A stretch of 42,684 nt of DNA from Candidatus Bathyarchaeia archaeon. Lineage in GTDB: Archaea; Thermoproteota; Bathyarchaeia; 40CM-2-53-6. The DNA lies in the NCBI GenBank assembly GCA_035935655.1, contig DASYWW010000018.1:1-42684 (forward strand). Direction: 5' to 3'. The notes under the pieces were generated by a model. That model had not been told where the DNA came from, did not search any database, and worked only from the letters and a program-made list of their open reading frames with translations. Position 1 is the stretch's first letter, and the number at the start of each line of letters is the position of its first letter. The translations under genes and the position numbers were made by a program. Below, piece by piece: positions 24,714-34,300 of the stretch.

Positions 24714-25151
24714 TCAATAGGTTTTCTCGGCTCGCTCCTTCAGAGCACGATTCATCGCTTCAAATCCCTTTTTTGTGTCTCTGTCGAGGCTTTTCGCCAT
24801 GAATGGAACCAGCAATCCTGTAAACCTTTCATGCTGAACAAAACGGATTCCCTTCTCATCTAATGCCTCAATCGTAAAGCAGTGTTCACCATTAAACAAG
24901 CCCGGAATCCAGAGTTTTCCGAGCCAACACATCTCACGATTCGTCTCCACATTGACCATCTTCGGCTTGAAGCTCATCGCTCTTCCTCCAGGAGGCTCAA
25001 GCCGAACCTCAAGCTTCGCCCCTATCCTTGGCTCCCCTGCCATCTGTTTGATGAACGGGTTCCATTCTGGGAACTTGGCAAAATCTGTCAATACCTCCCA
25101 GACCCGTTCCGCAGGGGCCTCAATCACTATCTCAGACGAGACCTCTTTCAA
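24714..25151 (-). CDS. SRPBCC (START/polyketide-cyclase-like) family protein
   Basis: A 145-residue protein from TTG 25151. The start 'SSEIVIEAPAERVWEVLTDFAKFPEWNPF' is a classic SRPBCC/helix-grip opening; KFKPKMV-like strands follow, with FTIEAL and a last helix (LDRDTKKGFEAMNRALKERA). These proteins bind small hydrophobic ligands or catalyse cyclisation; the ligand is unknown. Neighbours on the same strand (membrane protein, antiporter) give no functional hint. Confidence 0.8.
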   Translation of the reverse strand: MKEVSSEIVIEAPAERVWEVLTDFAKFPEWNPFIKQMAGEPRIGAKLEVRLEPPGGRAMSFKPKMVNVETNREMCWLGKLWIPGLFNGEHCFTIEALDEKGIRFVQHERFTGLLVPFMAKSLDRDTKKGFEAMNRALKERAEKTY

Positions 25152-25229
25152 GACTTACCACTCAAAATGTCCTCAGACAGGCTGAAGTGTCTTTCGGAGG
25201 TTATTCCAAGCGCTGTTTTTGGCATAAGA

Positions 25230-25907
25230 CTAGTTGAGGTTGGAATAGAGTCTGTAGTATATCGCCGCGTAAATTATCGCTGGAACGAATCCGAGGAGAC
25301 CTACGATCAGAGCTTGAAACTCAAAGGCTTGAGCGACATATTGATCCGACCCCTCTCGATATGCTATCAACAACGAATCGTGTTGGCCAGGAAAATTAAT
25401 CGTTATGTCATAAGTTAGTAGTGAGAAAACCAGAACGCTCATCGCAACTCCAGCAGCGGCCGCCGCTAGCGTTAGTAGTCGTCCCGGCATCTTTTGTAGA
25501 AAAAAGATGAAGAACATGAGCGCTATACTCGTCAGGATCGTACCCGCAGCCCCGATTGCGAAGAACGTTGTCAAATAGGGAACGAGAGCTTTCGTCAGAG
25601 CATCGTCAGGAGCCCATATGAGAGAAAAGATGCTCCCGGGAACAGAAAGGAAGAACAGGGTATAGACAACTGATTCGACAAAGGTCAGAAAGACACCGGC
25701 GACAAAAAGGGCTGCTCCAATTACCACGCTCTTAGCTTGAGCTTTGCCATAGGACTCACGCCCCATGATCGTCAGCATGATTCCGACGAGAGCGATTAGA
25801 CCCCCTACAGGGCCTACTACCGGGATCGGAGAGAACAATATTCCGAAAATGATTAGCGCCAGACCGGTCTCAGTCTGCTCAAGCTGTCTACCCCTCTCGT
25901 AATTCAT
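25230..25907 (-). CDS. Polytopic membrane protein, DUF973-like
   Basis: From ATG 25907 the product has 225 residues with about six hydrophobic helices (roughly 14-33, 35-48, 57-80, 107-135, 140-163 and 193-220). The opening QTETGLALIIFGILFSPIPVVG and 'GGLIALVGIMLTIMGRESYG' resemble archaeal DUF973-type membrane proteins. The frame extends 16 residues upstream to 25955 but without family features. It is 39 bp downstream of the antiporter stop if the upstream start is used, so an operon with the antiporter is possible. Confidence 0.6.
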   Translation of the reverse strand: MNYERGRQLEQTETGLALIIFGILFSPIPVVGPVGGLIALVGIMLTIMGRESYGKAQAKSVVIGAALFVAGVFLTFVESVVYTLFFLSVPGSIFSLIWAPDDALTKALVPYLTTFFAIGAAGTILTSIALMFFIFFLQKMPGRLLTLAAAAAGVAMSVLVFSLLTYDITINFPGQHDSLLIAYREGSDQYVAQAFEFQALIVGLLGFVPAIIYAAIYYRLYSNLN

Positions 25908-25994
25908 TATTGCAAAAGCTTCGGATCCGGAGTCTTTTGTCAACGTCCAGCCCAAGAACTAGAGGAGACTCAGGCTAAAAGATAGGGGCCCAAT

Positions 25995-27260
25995 CTAGAG
26001 CAATTCCCACCCCTTCTTCTTCACGTACCTCAGCCAGAATCCTGCAATCAACGAGGTAACGATCGCCGTCAGAACGAGTACAACGAAGAATGTTTCCGAA
26101 ATTAGACCAAGGTCGAAGGCGACGGTTGCGAGAACGATTCCTGGCCCGCCTCTTGCATTGAGAGCTATAGCAAGGTTGAGGCTCGGCAGCCTCTTCTGTT
26201 TGATCAGCCTTCCCACCGCTAACGCCCCTCCACCTTTGAGTGCGGTAGAGAACAGCATGAATCCCAGAAAGAAGAGAATATCGAATGAGTGAACTAGATC
26301 AAGCTTCAATCCGACAACGGCAAAATAAACGGGTGTGAAAACGGCTAAGGATATTGATTTGACCTGAGATTTCGCGAGCGCGAAGACTTCCTCGGGCATC
26401 ATTCCAATTGCTATTCCGGCTAGAAACGCGCCGAAGACAATGTTCACGTTGAGAAGGCTCGCCAATGCCACCATTGAGAAGCAGAGAAACAGGGCATACC
26501 TTGACGGGTGATATTTGATCAGAACGTCAAACCTGGACCTTATCGTGTAGCGGATCAGTCTGGGTAGACCCAGCAGAGCCCCTCCGAAAAACGCGACAGT
26601 TACAAAAGCAGTGTAGCCAATCAGGGATAGTGATGCAGAGGCGGAAGCCCCAACACTTGTGGCGATAGCCAGCGCCCCGAACTGGATGATATCCTCGACT
26701 GTGGCAATCGCCAGAACGATCTTGGCAAATCGCGTGTCCATGATCTTCAGATCAATGAAGATTTTCGAGATCACCGGGATTGACGTGACGGAGACCCCGA
26801 TGCCGACGATTATGGCCAGCGAGAGCATGTTCCCGTTTGGCCCCGTGTACGGCGAGAAGTTGTAGACGAAGGGAATAAGCATTCCAATAATGAACGGAAC
26901 AACAGTAGCACCAATCAAGAACGAGGTAGCGATCTTGTGATCCTCTTTCGAGAAGGCTCTCTGGATCTCGAAACCAGATATGAACATCAAAAGAACCAGC
27001 CCGATGTAGGAGATTACGGAAATCAGCTGGCCTTCCGAGGGGAACGCGCCGAAGATCCAGTTCTCAGCATCAGGTGCAACATACCCGAGAAAGGTTGGGC
27101 CGAGAACTAGTCCACCGAAGATTTCTCCGATTACGCGTGGAAGCTTGGCTTCATAGAGTAGGAAGCCGAAAGAATGAGCGGTGAAGAGTATGAGAACCAT
27201 GGCAATGAAAAATCTGGTCAGCTCTAGACTGGATAGAGTGAATGTGCTGACGAGACTCAT
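25995..27260 (-). CDS. CPA2-family Na+(K+)/H+ antiporter (KefB/NapA-like membrane domain)
   Basis: A 421-residue protein with about 12 hydrophobic helices and no nucleotide-binding RCK domain. Motifs: LPRVIGEIFGGLVLGPTFLG (helix 2-3), ATVEDIIQFGALAIATS (the 'ED' in the broken-helix region), IVFGAFLAGIAIG, and FTPVYFAVVGLKLDL. These match cation:proton antiporters of the monovalent cation family 2. Role: exchange of Na+ or K+ for H+ at the cytoplasmic membrane. The length (lacking RCK) fits the shorter NapA/KefB-like types. The gene follows the upstream one by 12 bp, so they are probably one transcript. Confidence 0.9.
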   Translation of the reverse strand: MSLVSTFTLSSLELTRFFIAMVLILFTAHSFGFLLYEAKLPRVIGEIFGGLVLGPTFLGYVAPDAENWIFGAFPSEGQLISVISYIGLVLLMFISGFEIQRAFSKEDHKIATSFLIGATVVPFIIGMLIPFVYNFSPYTGPNGNMLSLAIIVGIGVSVTSIPVISKIFIDLKIMDTRFAKIVLAIATVEDIIQFGALAIATSVGASASASLSLIGYTAFVTVAFFGGALLGLPRLIRYTIRSRFDVLIKYHPSRYALFLCFSMVALASLLNVNIVFGAFLAGIAIGMMPEEVFALAKSQVKSISLAVFTPVYFAVVGLKLDLVHSFDILFFLGFMLFSTALKGGGALAVGRLIKQKRLPSLNLAIALNARGGPGIVLATVAFDLGLISETFFVVLVLTAIVTSLIAGFWLRYVKKKGWELL

Positions 27261-27272
27261 TGAGTCTCGGCT

Positions 27273-27656
27273 CTACATAGAGAATTCTCTAGGGTCGACC
27301 GAGAGGTTGACTTCTTTCAGAAACGCCGGTGAATCAGGCGATTGGCCACTGACCGCGAATACCGCGTGAAGGTGAACCTTGAACTTCACAGCCTTCGTTT
27401 CTCCGCGAAAGTCCATCCGAACCTCACCTGGCTTTCCCGGGCTTGTCTTCTCGTGAGTGAGTTTTAGCATCGGATCTCGACGAGGAAACCAGTCCAACAC
27501 ACTCTGGCGGAGAGTGTCAGGTGCCGAGTTCATACTGATGCCTTTGTGCTTCTGGCTGAAGTTCTCCATCAACGCCTTGCGAGATTCCTTCGTCACGTTC
27601 TCAATGTAGGTGTAGGTCTTCTGGAGCACCTGGCTTCCCTTTAGCATGTCAGTCAT
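27273..27656 (-). CDS. Hypothetical protein upstream of the antiporter
   Basis: 127 residues, soluble, starting MTDMLKGSQVLQKTYTYIEN. A helical first half (ENVTKESRKALMENF) is followed by an alternating strand-rich second half (EVRMDFRGETKAVKFKVHLH). No family recognised. It ends 12 bp before the antiporter start and is likely co-transcribed with it. Confidence 0.6.
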   Translation of the reverse strand: MTDMLKGSQVLQKTYTYIENVTKESRKALMENFSQKHKGISMNSAPDTLRQSVLDWFPRRDPMLKLTHEKTSPGKPGEVRMDFRGETKAVKFKVHLHAVFAVSGQSPDSPAFLKEVNLSVDPREFSM

Positions 27657-27770
27657 GTTTCGCGCGCTCTTCTCATGGCCTAGGATTTGACTGGCTTCCG
27701 CTGTTCTTCATTCGTATAATAACTGGAGGGTCTTTGGCTAATGTCGAGGATGTGAGTAAGACAGCTGGGC

Positions 27771-28148
27771 TTAGTGTACTGCTCCCCATTCGTTGCCGCA
27801 GGTGTCGCAACGGTACAGTTTCGCCTTTCCGGATCGCTGTTCTCTCGCGGACATTTCGATATTGGTAGACCCGCACTTCGGGCAGACTGTATGGTAGATG
27901 TTCATCTTCAATGTATCAACAATGTAGCATGATTTTGAGTGGTCATTCCAGAACATGCACAAGTCCCGTACACAGACGGAAGCCATTAGCGGGCATATCA
28001 TCTGGTTGAACTTGCTCGTCGCGGACCGAAGAATTCGACGAAAAGTAGGATCCCGCATATCCAGGAAAGGCTCTATTCTGGCATCATCCGGAGGGTCCTG
28101 TTCACGTTCCTGTCTCGCTTCGCTGTCGGACTCTTCATCTTCGGCCAT
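27771..28148 (-). CDS. Protein with C-terminal TFIIS-like zinc ribbon and a separate Cys cluster
   Basis: 125 residues. The first ~30 are acidic. Residues ~52-75 have a cluster of Cys residues (CPLMASVCVRDLCMFWN, then SKSC), possibly metal- or cluster-binding. Residues ~91-122 are a ribbon: CPKCGST, a ~16-residue hairpin, then YRCDTCGNEW, as in transcription factor S/RPB9-type ribbons. The catalytic Asp-Glu of TFS is absent at the hairpin tip (SAREQRSG), so it is not a canonical cleavage factor. A role in nucleic-acid or protein binding is inferred. Confidence 0.65.
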   Translation of the reverse strand: MAEDEESDSEARQEREQDPPDDARIEPFLDMRDPTFRRILRSATSKFNQMICPLMASVCVRDLCMFWNDHSKSCYIVDTLKMNIYHTVCPKCGSTNIEMSAREQRSGKAKLYRCDTCGNEWGAVH

Positions 28149-28336
28149 TGACCTACCGTCTCCCTAGCGTATGTCCCGGCTATGGACAAAGCGCGTAGCT
28201 AAGGATACTGTCTCTTCCAAAACCTCCAGAGAGTCACAAAGATATGCTTCAGGTGAGATTTTCGCCCTTGGAACAGTCCGGATTACAAGCGCTTTTATTG
28301 AAGCCGAACACCAGTTCTTCGGAAGGATTTCTCGTC

Positions 28337-28795
28337 ATGCGTGTTCGCCTTGTTGGCTATGAGCCTGACCTCGAAAGGGTCTGCGCCGCCGCAATGCGAT
28401 CATGCTACTCTCCGCACCCAGGCTACGAGCTGTTCACCCACACCTCACAAGACAAGGTTCTAGACGGGGAGAAAATCTTTGATGCAGAGAGAATTGGCGG
28501 ATTGTTGAAGCGTGCCCTCGAGCTGGGACACTACGACATTCTCGAGCACAACAGCATAACGTGGCTGGCGGAGGCGGACGAGAAGGAGATCCTCTCCCTC
28601 ATGGAATCTTCCAAATTCTTTGAGACAAGCCAGATCGACGAGAAGAGATGGCTCATCACAACAAACCTGCGAGTGCTAGTCGAACTAGCCCGAAGCACAA
28701 ACCATCTCCCGTTGACGAAAGACCTAGTCGAGACTCTAAGCGAGGCCGCTCCCATAATCGCCTCAGCCCTCGCAATACCAATCACCAAGAGCTAG
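28337..28795 (+). CDS. Short ThyX-like protein lacking the RHRX7S signature
   Basis: 152 residues from ATG 28337, with GGAAGGA about 10 bases upstream. It reads as a ThyX: a start RVRLVGYEPDLERVCAAAMR-CYSP, ELGHYDILEHNSITW (compare 'GH-SVLEH-SFTF'), and RWLITTNLRVLVELARS (compare the 'NLRE-HFF' part). The middle with RHR and the catalytic Ser region is missing, so it cannot be a standard thymidylate synthase by itself. It lies 5 bp before the canonical thyX. It may be a decayed or regulatory paralog or a partner subunit. Confidence 0.65.
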   Translation: MRVRLVGYEPDLERVCAAAMRSCYSPHPGYELFTHTSQDKVLDGEKIFDAERIGGLLKRALELGHYDILEHNSITWLAEADEKEILSLMESSKFFETSQIDEKRWLITTNLRVLVELARSTNHLPLTKDLVETLSEAAPIIASALAIPITKS

Positions 28796-28800
28796 ATTGG

Positions 28801-30597
28801 ATGCCAAGCAAAGCAATCCTGTTCAGCTACACCAACTATCCCGAACTCAACGCGAACTTGGAGGAGGCGGGAGTGAAGATGAGCAAGGACAGCATGCTTC
28901 GTCACGGAAGCTTCACGTTCGACCTTCAAGGGATTAGCAGAGCCGCAAGCCACCAGATCGTCAGACACCGAATCGCATCCTTCTCACAACAGTGCTACGA
29001 CCCCGAAACGGAGATACTTACGGCAGTCGGTTGGAAACACCATCATGAACTGAGCCTTGACCTTGCGGTAGCTACACTCAACCCGAAAACGTTCGAGATC
29101 GAGTACCATCTTCCCACATCGTTGTTTTTCTATTCTTACGAAGGCCCTATGGATCATTTTCAGGCGAAACAAGTCGACTTGTGTGTAACGCCTAATCACA
29201 GACTATTTGTAAAAATCTATGGACGCACCCGTTGGGAACTCCTCGAAGCCTCGACGGTCTCCCGGATTCCTCACGGGCAAATTGAGTTCAAGAAGGACGG
29301 AGTGTGGCACGGGGGAGAGGACGAGTCGGACCTAACCATTCCTGGTGCGACAATTGCGAAGCAATTTGCTTCAGGACAGTCAACCTACCTACGACAGGAC
29401 ATCACGATTGATTATCAGAATTTTCTAGAGTTTCTAGGCTACTTCATATCAGAAGGATGCGTTTGTGAGTCGCCTCAACGAAGCTGGACGAGGCATATTA
29501 TCGAGATTGCTCAAAAGACCGGTAGCACATCGGAGAACATCGAGTCCTGTATCAAGCGTCTACCCTTCAGTGCTTATCGGTCGATCGACAAATATGGCTG
29601 CATGAGATGGCGTATCGAGGACAAGTCACTTCTAGAGTTCCTTAAGCCCCTTGGCAAAGCACACCAAAAGTTCATTCCCCGCTGGGCATTGAACCGAAAC
29701 CCAAGAGACCTTCGTCTATTATTCAAAGCGCTCATCGAGGGAGATGGCTCAGTCGACCAGAAGAGCGGATGGACAAGATACTATACTACCTCAATGCGCT
29801 TGGCAGACGATGTTCAAGAATTAGCCTTCAAGCTTGGACATGCCGCGAATATTTCCTACGTAGGCCCCAGACGACGGAATCGGTTGGGGTTCTACATAGT
29901 CAGCATTATTCAAAATAGAACCACCCCGTTGATCCGCCTTAATGGTACAACTTCAAGCCACCATGAGGTTATCCAGTACCGTGGAATAGTATGGTGTATT
30001 GAGGTACCGAACCACATCATTTACGTCAGAAGGAAGGGAAAACCTGTATGGTGTGGAAACAGTCAGCGGTACGTGAAAGTCACACGTAGCTACGGCTTCT
30101 TAAAACCGCCCGGAGTTCCAGAAGACCTCAAGGTACCGGTTCAGATTCACGGACACGTGCTGGAACTGAACTTTACGGATGTTATGGATTTGACACGTCA
30201 AGCCGAAGAAGGATTTGTCGCCAAAGGCATCAAAGCAGAGGACAGTCGTTATCTCCGGCCGAACGCGGCGACCACGAACATCGTCATGAGCATGAGCCCA
30301 CGCCAACTCATCCACTTCTTCAACCTCCGCTGCGCCCCCGACGCTCAGTGGGAGATCCGCGACCTTGCTTGGTCAATGTACGCCGCAGTCCGACTTGCAT
30401 CACCCCAAGTCTTTGGCCCACTGCCCGCTGCGGATGAGAGCGATTACATCAAGAAACGAGTTGCGCTTGTTGACGACCTCGTTCGGAAGGGAGAAGATGG
30501 ATTCTCGAGAACTCCGCCTGGAGAGCTGTTCCAACTCGAGCTTCAGCCTGTTCTGGAGCTGGTCCATCCAGTCGAAACATTTGTCAGGCGATATTAG
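28801..30597 (+). CDS. thyX: FAD-dependent thymidylate synthase ThyX, with intein
   Basis: From ATG 28801 the precursor has 598 residues; minus a 356-residue intein, 242 remain, a normal ThyX length. Host motifs: LRHGSFTFDLQGISRAASHQ, the signature RHRIASFSQQ-S-QRY (RHRX7S, split by the intein), 'NAATTNIVMSMSPRQLIHFF' and RCAPDAQWEIRDLAW. ThyX methylates dUMP to dTMP with methylene-THF, NADPH and FAD. The N-terminal part before 'LRH' is shorter than usual. No thyA was seen. A frame continues upstream of 28801 but overlaps the short ThyX-like gene, so 28801 is preferred. Confidence 0.92.
   Translation: MPSKAILFSYTNYPELNANLEEAGVKMSKDSMLRHGSFTFDLQGISRAASHQIVRHRIASFSQQCYDPETEILTAVGWKHHHELSLDLAVATLNPKTFEIEYHLPTSLFFYSYEGPMDHFQAKQVDLCVTPNHRLFVKIYGRTRWELLEASTVSRIPHGQIEFKKDGVWHGGEDESDLTIPGATIAKQFASGQSTYLRQDITIDYQNFLEFLGYFISEGCVCESPQRSWTRHIIEIAQKTGSTSENIESCIKRLPFSAYRSIDKYGCMRWRIEDKSLLEFLKPLGKAHQKFIPRWALNRNPRDLRLLFKALIEGDGSVDQKSGWTRYYTTSMRLADDVQELAFKLGHAANISYVGPRRRNRLGFYIVSIIQNRTTPLIRLNGTTSSHHEVIQYRGIVWCIEVPNHIIYVRRKGKPVWCGNSQRYVKVTRSYGFLKPPGVPEDLKVPVQIHGHVLELNFTDVMDLTRQAEEGFVAKGIKAEDSRYLRPNAATTNIVMSMSPRQLIHFFNLRCAPDAQWEIRDLAWSMYAAVRLASPQVFGPLPAADESDYIKKRVALVDDLVRKGEDGFSRTPPGELFQLELQPVLELVHPVETFVRRY
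28993..30060 (+). mobile_element. Intein in ThyX, immediately before the Ser of RHRX7S (LAGLIDADG type)
   Basis: 356 residues between RHRIASFSQQ and SQRYVKV. It starts with Cys (CYDPETEILTAVGW), block B is VTPNHRLFV, the endonuclease motifs are FLGYFISEG and LFKALIEGDG, and the end is GIVWCIEVPNHIIYVRR...VWCGN. The last residue is Asn but the penultimate is Gly, not His, so Asn cyclisation must rely on other residues. The +1 residue is Ser, the catalytic motif Ser of ThyX. The exteins join seamlessly into RHRIASFSQQSQRY. Confidence 0.93.
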
Positions 30598-30612
30598 AAC
30601 ATCGCTCGTGAT

Positions 30613-31191
30613 CTAGCGTAACGCTGGGCTTTTTGGGCCAACATGTTTGGCCCAAATCTTCTTCTCGCTTACCAAGAATCTTCCTCCGAAAGTCAAGAAT
30701 ATGCTCGCAAGGTTGGACCATAGATAGGGGATTCCGAGGGCAGTTGTAAGACCGAAGAGTAGGGGAATTCTGACGATCAGATCAGAAGACGAAACCGCGT
30801 TGAAGAGCAGCGCTTTCCGGACGAAACCCCCGGCGGTCTCTCTCGATCTAAACACGAGAAAGTTGTTTAGGACAAAGTTGACGAGAACTGCTGCTTGGCT
30901 ACTGAGGACAGCACCGATTAGATAGTAAAGCCCAAAAAACCCGGTTAAGACAAGGAGAACATACTGGTTTAGGAATATTCCTAATCCGCCTACGAATCCG
31001 AACTTGAGCAGTATCCAGGCTATCGAGCCCCCTGTCTTCGGCAGCTTTGGAGTAGGAGGGGGGTACATCCCGAACCCGGAGGAAAAACGTGGATCTCTGA
31101 TCGCCGATGCGTAGAGAGACCCCTGGTAGTACTGCCGCCTGGCTAGTACCTCGTTGAGGGGGTTGATCGGATGGACGATCTCTGAACTCAA
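30613..31191 (-). CDS. GtrA-like polytopic membrane protein
   Basis: 192 residues. After an N-terminal ~45-residue soluble part, four hydrophobic helices occur (about 48-70, 74-97, 120-143 and 150-172). The pattern FVGGLGIFLNQYVLLVLTGF, then LVNFVLNNFLVFRS, is the GtrA signature ('FxxVGxxGxxxNxxxxxxL...NFxxNxxxxF'). GtrA proteins are thought to move lipid-linked sugars in cell-envelope glycosylation. No glycosyltransferase is adjacent. It is convergent with thyX, with a 15-bp gap. Confidence 0.75.
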   Translation of the reverse strand: MSSEIVHPINPLNEVLARRQYYQGSLYASAIRDPRFSSGFGMYPPPTPKLPKTGGSIAWILLKFGFVGGLGIFLNQYVLLVLTGFFGLYYLIGAVLSSQAAVLVNFVLNNFLVFRSRETAGGFVRKALLFNAVSSSDLIVRIPLLFGLTTALGIPYLWSNLASIFLTFGGRFLVSEKKIWAKHVGPKSPALR

Positions 31192-31344
31192 ACGCTATCG
31201 GTCAGTTCTAGCTAGACGCATCCCGCGTGATATAACCGATACTCTCTCAATCGATCATGATGAGCAGAATCAGGTGGATCTCGAAATATCCATTCCGAAA
31301 TATTGCTCGGATAAAACTTGACGGGTAGACTAAAGATCAGGCGA

Positions 31345-34300
31345 TTATGTCATCATCGGGATGACAGGAAGCTGTTGTCCCGGCTCAACAAGCTGTTCAA
31401 AATCTCGTCTCGCCTTCTCCATCTTTGGATAGATGACCTCGCGGAATCCTGTTACAGCGAACTCGTTTGGTCTGTAGGGGTCGTTGATCACCCTCAACGC
31501 TCTGAGAGCCAGTTCATAGTTTGAAGGTGCAGTCTTCAGATAGAACCCTATGACGTCGTCTTTGTACCACTCGCGGAACGCGCGTTCTTTCTTGTGCCAT
31601 CCCCAACTGTCAAGGATGGTCCTAGTCCATTTCATGTGCTTGAAGATCTTCATCAGCCAGTTGTGGGCCAGCCATTGCGGTAGGTCGAATCGGACCTGTT
31701 TGCCGAAGACCTCGAATTCGGGTCTGTTGATGTGTTCGTAGGTTATCTTGTCACCATTCTCGTCATCAATATTGTATCGTACCTTGTCCCGGTCGAGCTT
31801 CTCAGTGTCGGTTAGCAGGTGTGGAGTGTATATCTCGTCCTTGATCGCCATAACCTTGTGCAAGTCCAGCATAACCGTCCTCGTTGCCGCGTAGCCCTTG
31901 TCCTCCCTATCGTTCCTGAACACCTCTAGAACCTTGTCCACGTACTTCTCGGCGTAAGGAAGGTCTCCCCACATTATGAGGTCATATATCCTCCTAGCGA
32001 TCGCTCTGTTAGCATCTTCGTCCAGCCTCATCGTACCAACCGTGCTCATTACTAGCCGTCGGTATTCGTCTGCGATCTTCTTTCCACGCCAGAACATCCA
32101 GTAGGAATGGGAGAGCTGCTTGGCTTTCATATCAAGAATGGACTGGTAGCTTTCCTTTGCCCCGAATAATGTGAGGATCCTCTCATCAGCCACGATATTC
32201 TTGAACTCGAGAAGCTGCGGTTCTACCACCATCTTCCGGCCCAAGCGAAAGGCCTCCATGTTCCTCGCTCTCTGGCTGGCCGGGACGGTTTCCATTATGG
32301 CGTCAACAATGTTCTGTTCGCTAACGGGTATCAGGCCTTTCTGAAAGGCCGCGCCGAGAAGCATAATGTTGGTGAACAGCTTGCTTCCAAAGTATAGCTC
32401 GGAGATCTCGCTGATTCTTCCGCCGAAATACTCATCAGAATTCGTGTGTCTTCGAATATTCTCCTCCGCATCCGGAGGATAATTCATCATCCCCGCCAGC
32501 ATCGGAATGGTCGGGACGACGGTGGTATTCACCACTGCCGTCGTGTGGACCTGGCTAGCGTATACCAGACTTCTCTCGGCTTCGAGCATGTCAACGCCCA
32601 TCAAGAGGTCGGCTTTTCCGTTAGGGACGATTGTTGAGATCTTTGCTCTCCCATTAGAGTATAGAACGTGTGCCGAGACTGCTCCGTTTCTGATTGCGAG
32701 ACCTTTCTTGTCGTTAAACCGGACGTGATATCCTTCCTTGGTTCCAGCCCGAGCTAGAACTGAGGACATTACTCCCACACCCATTCCACCAACCCCGCTG
32801 ATGAAAATCTTCCAAGTATCGTTGAATCGATGGGAAGCAGGCGTCGGAATGTTGTCGAGCGGTATCTTCTTGACCCTCGATTTCGGCGGTTTGTTTCTTG
32901 TGACGATTACCTTCTCGAAGGATGGGCACGCCATGACCTTAGTGCAGTAAGTATCGGACACGCAAATCGACTGGTCAATGCCGATCTTCTCCCCATAATC
33001 AGTGTCGATAATTGTCAGTCCTGGGCAGCCTGTGTTTTTGGTGCACTCACGACAGTTCTCGCAGACTTCCTGGGAGATGTTGACGAATGTTTCTTTCTTG
33101 ACGAACCCCTGTCTCTCGATGATCCTATTTCTCTCTGATCGTTTTCTCTTGTGAAAAGTAATGCCGCACTCCTTGTCGGCTATGATAACTTTGACACCTG
33201 GCTTTTCGAAAACCTTGTCCAGTTCTTTCATGTACTTCTCCCGGTTGGAGGGGGGCATCTTCTTCACGTAGATCTGCCCCTGCCCCATCGCGCGAACAAT
33301 ACTCTCAATGTCCTGAGGAGTGGTCTTGTCGCCCATCAGATTGTGTCCGGTCTCGGGAGTAGGCTGGTGGCCAGTCATTGCCGTGTTCTTGTTGTCGAGA
33401 ATGAGATAGAGGATATCTTGTCCCTCCTTGATCGAGTTCGATATTGCGGTCATTCCTCTCCAGAAGAAAGTCGAATCTCCCATCAGCGCGTACTGTTTGT
33501 TCGTCACAAACGGGTCCATTCCGGCTCCGGCAGCACCGCCCAGCGACATCGCCGTCAGGTTGTGCATTTCACCGAAAGGTGGAAGGAACGACATTGAGTA
33601 GCAACCAATGTCGCCATGCGCGAAGATGTCTTTGTGCTCAGGTGTATCTCTTAGAGAATGAACCGCACTGAGAGTTTCCCTGTGGGGGCAACCAGCGCAA
33701 AATCCGGGGGATCGGGGTGGCACGAGAAGCCCGTATGCTTTGATTTCAGCGAGAAGATCAAGCTCGCTGTGAATTTTCTTCTGGTCAATCTTGACAGCAG
33801 GATCGCCAAGCTCCAAGAGCAAGTTTCCAATTTTCTCAATGAGGTTTGATGGCGTTAGCCCGCTCTCTTCCGGGAATCCATCGCCTTGAGGAAAGAACTT
33901 GCCCCAGACTTTTGGCATGCTAGAGAGCCTTCCCTCCTGCACCAAGTCATCCAAGATCGTTTTGACCTGGTTCTCTATTGCTGGACTCTTCTCTTCAACA
34001 ACAATAATGTTCTCGACCTTCTTTGACAGCTCGCCAACGATCTCGGGCTCAAGAGGATAGGTAACCGCAGGTTTCAGAATCGGAAATTGCTCATCCAGTC
34101 CCAGCTCCCAGAGAGCTTGTTCCAAGTAACTGTAGGATATGCCCGCCGCGATGAATCCGATCCGGTGCTTCCGACCATCATCATAGAAAATCTTGTCCAA
34201 CTTATGATCCCTAACGTACTCATGCACCTTCGGGAATCTATCTCTAACAATTTCCTTCTCCAAGTCCCAAGTGTTGGGGGGTATGCTAACTCTGCGTTTG

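Noticed and set aside
24882-25418. 178-residue plus-strand frame
   Set aside because: It is antisense to the SRPBCC gene and the DUF973-like gene, both with clear family motifs.
28244-28336. Upstream extension of the short ThyX-like protein
   Set aside because: The first 31 residues do not match ThyX, while ATG 28337 has a good ribosome-binding site and begins the family match.
28648-28800. Upstream extension of thyX and possible frameshift fusion with the preceding gene
   Set aside because: The extension is low-complexity, polar and overlaps the short ThyX-like gene. Each protein has its own start-like N-terminus, and thyX minus its intein is already full length, so a frameshift is not needed.
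33151-33597. 148-residue plus-strand frame
   Set aside because: It is a shadow of the indolepyruvate oxidoreductase gene on the other strand.
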